A DNA stretch of 64,000 bases from Callaeas wilsoni. Lineage: Eukaryota > Chordata > Aves > Passeriformes > Callaeidae. The translations under genes and the position numbers were made by a program. The notes under the pieces are model-generated. The model did not search any database, had not been told where the DNA came from, and saw only the letters and a list, made by a program, of their open reading frames with translations. Below are positions 61,281 through 64,000 of this stretch, piece by piece. The stretch spans positions 28,473 through 92,472 of the forward strand of contig VWPU01001267.1 of assembly GCA_013398955.1 (NCBI GenBank), in the 5' to 3' direction. Numbering within the stretch: the stretch's first letter is position 1; every line of letters begins with the position of its first letter.

Positions 61281-62789
61281 GAATTCCTTATGGTCACATT
61301 ATGAGAACAGATGCATTTTGGTAGTCCCATCCAGAACACTTTCAACAGCTATAAGTATATATTAGAGCCCATTAATGTCATCGGTGCAGTATCTGATGAT
61401 GTGCCACAGAAAACTTTGAGCTGAGTTCCATGTGGACATTAAAAGGTAGCCTGAAGGTAGTACTGTTCTTCAAGCAGAAACTTCCATGGATCTTCCGTAT
61501 TTCTGTGCCTGACAAACTCACTCCTGCTCAGGGACTGTTGCACAGAAAAATGAATTCTAAATCAAACTGGCATCCTACCCATGAATCATTTTCCATTTAT
61601 AGTTGCAAAGCCACTGTTAAAGTGGCCAAAACTAGTTTATAAAATATTTCTGCAGCTATAATTGTTTAGGACCACTGAACTGCATGTTCCAAGCCAGATC
61701 AAAAGGAGCACCACAAACCCATGAAAGGTTTATGTGTAAAGACAGGGTAAATTCCATGTCTGGGATCCATCTGTAATTCTGTCAAACCAAGAGTGCTTGT
61801 AGCTGTATACAAATTAAATGTCTGTCTGCCAAAATTAAGTGACTGAAGAACAAATACCTCCTTATCACCTTTTTTTTTTAACAGTACCTACCTTGTTTTC
61901 TTTAATGTTACATGTATAATAATCTCACTTTTACATTGGCGTGAAAATACAAATCAGATTGGGAGTTACATCAATGCCAGGATTGATCCCAGAATTTTTA
62001 GATTACCATTTTGCTACAAACGTAGATGTGGAAAGGTATGTCATGGTTTTTTTGACAGCTGACACAGCTGAAGATGAAGTTTAAACGCAAGAGGATTTTG
62101 AGGGAACTGTATTATTTCCTGAACAGGTTCAAGGCAAGTGTATCGCTGATTTACTATAGATTGGCCACACACAGAGATGAATTTAAGGAATTCCAAATAT
62201 AGTTGGAATGACAAGGCCTGATGTTTTTATGTTTGCAGACTAGTTATACATGCATGATTTTTCATGTCTGGTCATGTAAAAAAAACAGGAATTAGTAACA
62301 ACTTGCAGTGTTAATTCCCTAAATAATTAGCACTTACACATATTACACATATTACACATATTAACTTTTATTAATGTGATTTGAGACAGCCAAAAGGCAG
62401 GGTCTAACATAAATTTAAAAAAAAAAAAAACACAAAAACCCCAGCTTTTTTATTGCTTTATCTCATAAATCCAAATCATTAGCTTTAAGGAAAAAAATCC
62501 ATAAACATGAAACCTCCTGAATTCTTCAGCTGCTCAATAAACTCAATGGTTTATTTTGGAGCCTCTGCAAATTGGTCTGTACAAGAAGTAGTAACTTTTA
62601 TAGCCCAACTGATCTATCTTCAAAAAATACTTTCTGGGACATGAAGGGTTGAAACTGCGCCTGCAAACTTGACCTTTACATCAGCTGGTCTAATCTAATA
62701 AAAGATATTACCTCTCCCTAGAAGCCCTTGCTTTGTTTATGGGCACGACTGCCCGAGATTACAGCACTACTATTTATCAGACAATGCCA
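61281..62789. other. AT-rich DNA leading into the CpG island
   Basis: No gene was recognised. It contains the 9-bp triplicate repeat at 62334-62360 and an A-run at 62417-62430. Composition remains AT-rich until about 62,780 and then changes sharply. Confidence 0.6.
62334..62360. repeat. Perfect 9-bp x 3 tandem repeat
   Basis: The unit TTACACATA is present three times without mismatch. Confidence 0.9.
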
Positions 62790-62916
62790 ACTGCAAGGCT
62801 CTCCCCGAGAGCCCAGGGTGGGAGGGGCTGCCAAAAACACCGTGGCGGCAGGGATCCCCGCTGAGCACCGGCACCTCCAGCTCCGCTGCTCTTCCCTGCC
62901 ACGCACCTGGGCCGCG

Positions 62917-62958
62917 GTGGTGACAGGGTGGCGGTGACGGGGCGGCGGTGACGGGGCG
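62917..62958. repeat. GC-rich 14-bp minisatellite, three units
   Basis: GTGGTGACAG, GCGGTGACGG and GCGGTGACGG start at 62917, 62931 and 62945, so the period is 14 bp. The last two units are almost identical. It lies in the left part of the CpG island and is probably a slippage product that varies between individuals. Confidence 0.8.
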
Positions 62959-63339
62959 GCGGCCGCCCAGCTGTCTGCGAGCGGCGGCGTGCTCCCCGCC
63001 TGAGCGCCAGCCCTGGCAGCGCATCTGGGCTGGGCTCTCAGTAGCTGCTGGAGCAGTTATTCAGATACTGTTGCCCACCCAGCACCGCACTCATTAATTT
63101 CTAAAGCAGTGGCCCACAGCTTTGCTGGACAAACACCCGGCAAGATCCCCCGGATGCCCTCGGGCTTCTCCCTCCGCCTGGGCGCTCCCAGCTGTCTCGG
63201 TCTCCCTTCGGAAAGGGCCGAAGCCGCGGGGCTGTCAGCGGCAGCGCCCCGACCGCGGAGACCGGCCCGGCCGCAGCCTCAGGGCACGGGGACCCCCCGC
63301 GCGCCCCGTCGGACGGGACGCGCCCCCATTCCTGTTGAT

Positions 63340-63357
63340 GCAGCGCCCCCTGCGGGG
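63340..63357 (-). promoter_or_regulatory. Candidate CTCF binding site
   Basis: On the minus strand the core CCGCAGGGGGCGC fits the remembered CTCF consensus (CCASYAGRKGGCRS) except for one position. It directly adjoins the tandem GC boxes at 63354. One-mismatch matches also occur by chance, especially in GC-rich DNA, so this remains a candidate. Confidence 0.35.
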
Positions 63358-63367
63358 CGGGGCGGGC
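63354..63367 (+). promoter_or_regulatory. Tandem GC boxes (Sp1-type)
   Basis: GGGGCGGGGCGGGC contains two overlapping GGGCGG Sp/KLF-type cores within the CpG island. Confidence 0.6.
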
Positions 63368-63898
63368 GGCGGCAGCGCCGGGAACGGCAGCAGCTCCGTG
63401 CCCTCTCCCGGCGCGGCGCCTCGGCGGGGCGGGACGCCCTCCGCTCCTCCGAGCCGCGCCGCCAGGACTCCGGCGCCCGCCGTCGCGCCGCACCGGCCCC
63501 GCGGGGCTTCCGCACAGGGGAGGTGACTGACAGAGGCAGGCGCGGAGGGCAGGCGCCGGCGTCCCCCCGCACTGGCACGGGGCCGAACTCCGCCGAGGCG
63601 AGGGGGCAGCGCCGGGGAGGAGGAGGAATCGCCGCTCGGGGCGAGGGAGCGCGCCGTGTGCTCACTGGGGAGCACCGGCTGGCAAAACGAGGGGGCTCCG
63701 ACCACCGTGCCGGGGCTGTCCGCGCTCCAGGCGGGCTCCGCGGAGCCGCAACCCACCGTGCCCCGGCGCTGTTGGCGCCCCACCCCCGCGCAGCCCCGGA
63801 CTCGGCGGCTCGGAGCGACCTTCCCGCAGCCCGGGGCGGGGCGAGCCCGCCGCGCCGCGGCATTCCCGCCCTGCCGCCGCCTGGCCGCGCGCCGCCGC

Positions 63899-63906
63899 AT
63901 GCAAAT
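63899..63906 (-). promoter_or_regulatory. Octamer motif (POU/Oct type)
   Basis: ATGCAAAT on the plus strand is ATTTGCAT on the minus strand, the canonical octamer bound by POU-domain factors. On the minus strand it is preceded by CTC, giving CTCATTTGCAT, a form seen in histone H2B and other promoters. No histone gene is visible in the window. Confidence 0.45.
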
Positions 63907-63919
63907 GAGGGCTCTCCTC

Positions 63920-63924
63920 ATTGG
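63920..63924 (-). promoter_or_regulatory. CCAAT box (first)
   Basis: ATTGG on the plus strand (CCAAT on the minus strand), within TCATTGGGCC, 14 bp from the octamer. It is a candidate NF-Y site. Confidence 0.4.
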
Positions 63925-63959
63925 GCCGCACCGGGAGCCCTTTGAAAGGGCGCCCGGCG

Positions 63960-63964
63960 ATTGG
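63960..63964 (-). promoter_or_regulatory. CCAAT box (second)
   Basis: ATTGG within CGATTGGCCG, i.e. CGGCCAATCG on the minus strand. This is close to the preferred NF-Y context, which likes flanking purines after CCAAT. The spacing to the first box is 40 bp. Paired CCAAT boxes about 30-40 bp apart are common in cell-cycle and histone promoters. Confidence 0.5.
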
Positions 63965-64000
63965 CCGAGAGGCAGCGTTAACGCACACGGGAGAATCCCC

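Larger units (their letters stand above)
62790..64000. promoter_or_regulatory. CpG-island promoter, cut by the window end
   Basis: From about 62,790 the sequence becomes strongly GC- and CpG-rich, with a short AT-richer gap at 63,030-63,130. It stays so to the right edge, in complete contrast to the preceding 62 kb. GC boxes occur in tandem at 63354-63367 and again at 63833-63841. No TATA box is obvious. Vertebrate promoters of housekeeping and developmental genes commonly look like this. I could not identify the gene or its strand. Long overlapping open frames here (up to 278 codons, both strands) are explained by few AT-rich stop codons in GC-rich DNA and are not called as proteins. A plus-strand donor-like GGGGAG|GTGACTG near 63,515-63,527 and a minus-strand donor-like CCA|GTGAGC near 63,662-63,670 are both possible first-exon ends. 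Confidence 0.85.

Noticed and set aside
62040..62090. TGTCATGGTTT start considered as the 5' end of another LTR
   Set aside because: The following sequence lacks the other LTR landmarks. Only the first bases agree.
62797..62813. GGCTCTC/GAGAGCC palindrome at the start of the CpG island
   Set aside because: The 7-bp arms in GC-rich DNA are too short to be meaningful.
63109..63945. 278-codon plus-strand open frame in the CpG island
   Set aside because: Frames of 228 and 194 codons are open on the minus strand over the same bases. GC-rich DNA has few stop codons, and the product is a low-complexity Ala/Arg/Gly/Pro sequence without a domain.

Overview
The window is vertebrate nuclear DNA, almost certainly from a bird and probably a neoavian. 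The evidence is the repeat content. There are several 5'-truncated CR1 retrotransposons, one ending in the typical repeated ATTCTATG octamer, and two solitary LTRs whose layout I recognise from endogenous retroviruses of neoavian birds. Only a few very old MIR-like SINE relics are present, and there is no Alu, L1 or B-element material. This is recognition from memory, not a database search.

Layout. From 1 to about 62,790 the sequence is AT-rich, repeat-poor and gene-poor. I recognise no protein-coding gene, tRNA or rRNA there. The short open frames scattered through it look like chance. The best candidate for a genuine unrecognised exon is on the minus strand at 5117-5356. It has a good acceptor, a good donor, one open frame and a length divisible by three, but I cannot name its product. 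Recognisable mobile elements are solo LTRs at 9164-9748 and 22340-22895; CR1 pieces at 29833-30258 (-), 33188-33345 (+), 53998-54170 (-), 58930-59607 (+) and about 59850-61280 (+, an old copy with recognisable reverse transcriptase sequence); MIR-like relics near 6170, 28230 and 40285; and two short relics of a palindromic amniote repeat near 31395 and 35955.

From about 62,790 to the right edge the sequence switches abruptly to GC- and CpG-rich DNA. It carries tandem GC boxes, two CCAAT-type motifs, an octamer (ATGCAAAT) and a possible CTCF site. This is a CpG-island promoter, cut by the window end. The gene it drives is not identifiable, and neither is its direction. If it runs rightward, the rest of the window is upstream intergenic DNA. 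If it runs leftward, much of the window could be a first intron.

No operon, CRISPR array or other gene system is present, and I found no undescribed system that the sequence itself supports. The most useful leads are the 5117-5356 exon candidate, a hairpin at 1349-1411, the promoter architecture at the right edge, and two GC-richer segments (8049-8340 and 28650-29010) that no recognised feature explains.
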